A DNA stretch of 5,420 nt, from contig CACZON010000261.1 of the NCBI GenBank assembly GCA_902782805.1, positions 1 to 5,420 of the forward strand, written 5' to 3'. Of the stretch, positions 5,244 to 5,420 are shown in pieces. The notes under the pieces were generated by a model. The model saw nothing but the letters and a program-made list of their open reading frames with translations, made no database searches and was not told where the DNA came from. Every line of letters starts with the position of its first letter. Positions within the stretch are counted from its first letter, which is position 1. This DNA comes from Oscillospiraceae bacterium. GTDB taxonomy: Bacteria > Bacillota > Clostridia > Oscillospirales > Acutalibacteraceae. The position numbers and the translations under genes are program-made.

Positions 5244-5420
5244 GCCCGACGCGCGAATCGCCGTTTCAATAACCCTACAACGAATAATAAGGGAGCTCGC
5301 CTCCGGTGGCGGACTGCAGACCTCCCGGCTTCGGCCGGACGAAGGGAGCGCGAACCCATTGGGAGAGCACCCACCTGCACTTTGGTAGGCAGGTTATTCA
5401 ATACGGCGTTACGGTCCGGC
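5244..5420 (+). ncRNA. ssrS: Probable 6S RNA (rod-shaped structured RNA), running to or past the window edge
   Basis: The stretch after the DUF1292 gene has no credible reading frame but folds into one long interrupted rod. The closing stem pairs 5244-5249 with 5415-5420 (one mismatch), CGCCGT 5259-5264 with ACGGCG 5403-5408, and AATAACC 5268-5274 with GGTTATT 5392-5398. A large bubble follows, with a hairpin on its 3' side (ACCTGC 5373-5378 with GCAGGT 5389-5394, competing for the last three bases). The inner stem pairs 5291-5298 with 5365-5372 (one A-A mismatch) and 5303-5309 with 5356-5362 (two G-U pairs). It is capped by CCGGC-TTCG-GCCGG (5325-5338). The G-U pairs and UUCG loop favour the plus strand. 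6S RNA, which mimics an open promoter and sequesters sigma-70/A holoenzyme, has this layout, including the side hairpin in the bubble. No convincing promoter is seen just upstream, so it may be processed from the DUF1292 transcript. The 3' end and terminator are not visible. Confidence 0.6.

Noticed and set aside
5084..5401. 105-codon minus-strand frame across the DUF1292 end and the RNA candidate
   Set aside because: Its Ser-rich run is simply the reverse of the Asp/Glu-rich coding sequence, and it has no ribosome binding site.
5291..5420. Riboswitch, SRP RNA, tmRNA or RNase P RNA in the right-edge structured region
   Set aside because: The sequence signatures I know for SRP RNA (GGTCAGG with GGAAGGAAGCAGCC), tmRNA, RNase P, and the cobalamin, TPP, FMN and SAM riboswitches are absent; the rod with a bubble fits 6S better.
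1..5420. CRISPR array, insertion sequence, toxin-antitoxin pair or phage genes
   Set aside because: No regularly spaced repeats, transposase, integrase or small paired genes are present; every substantial frame is explained by the five genes listed.

Overview
The window looks like a chromosomal segment of an anaerobic, low-oxygen-tolerance Firmicute, most likely an endospore-forming member of the Clostridia. The grounds are a reverse-type rubrerythrin, a YunB-family sporulation protein, an NAD-dependent ligase, a DUF1292 (YrzB-type) protein, strong GGAGG ribosome binding sites and canonical sigma-A promoters. The coding DNA is fairly GC-rich for that phylum, which suggests an Oscillospirales-like or Christensenellales-like lineage. 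The lineage is inference; the gene families are read from the sequence.

Layout. Positions 1-147 are an AT-rich intergenic stretch with two hairpins; the second is the terminator of the leftward transcript. Four genes follow on the minus strand, in transcription order from right to left: a U32-family peptidase-like tRNA-modification protein (3534-4745), yunB (2827-3447), ligA (766-2751) and a reverse rubrerythrin (148-693). The U32 gene has its own strong promoter and is closed off by an intrinsic terminator at 3499-3524. ligA and the rubrerythrin each have a recognisable sigma-A promoter placed in the short gap behind the preceding gene. There is no terminator between yunB, ligA and the rubrerythrin, so read-through from yunB to the terminator at 86-118 is possible. 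On the plus strand a divergent promoter drives the small acidic DUF1292 gene (4926-5225). From about 5244 to the right edge, the DNA folds on paper into a long interrupted rod with a side hairpin, the shape of a 6S RNA.

How the genes relate. The DUF1292 gene and U32 gene belong to a neighbourhood known from Bacillus (yrzB near yrrN/yrrO, now trhP1/trhP2), here arranged divergently. LigA is housekeeping replication and repair, rubrerythrin is peroxide defence, and YunB is a mother-cell sporulation protein. They do not form an obvious pathway. The ordinary genes look intact and full length. The parts most worth a second look are the structured RNA candidate at the right edge, the unexplained hairpin with a possible micro-ORF at the left edge, and the two start-codon questions (ligA and U32). 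I see no new defence or mobile system here.
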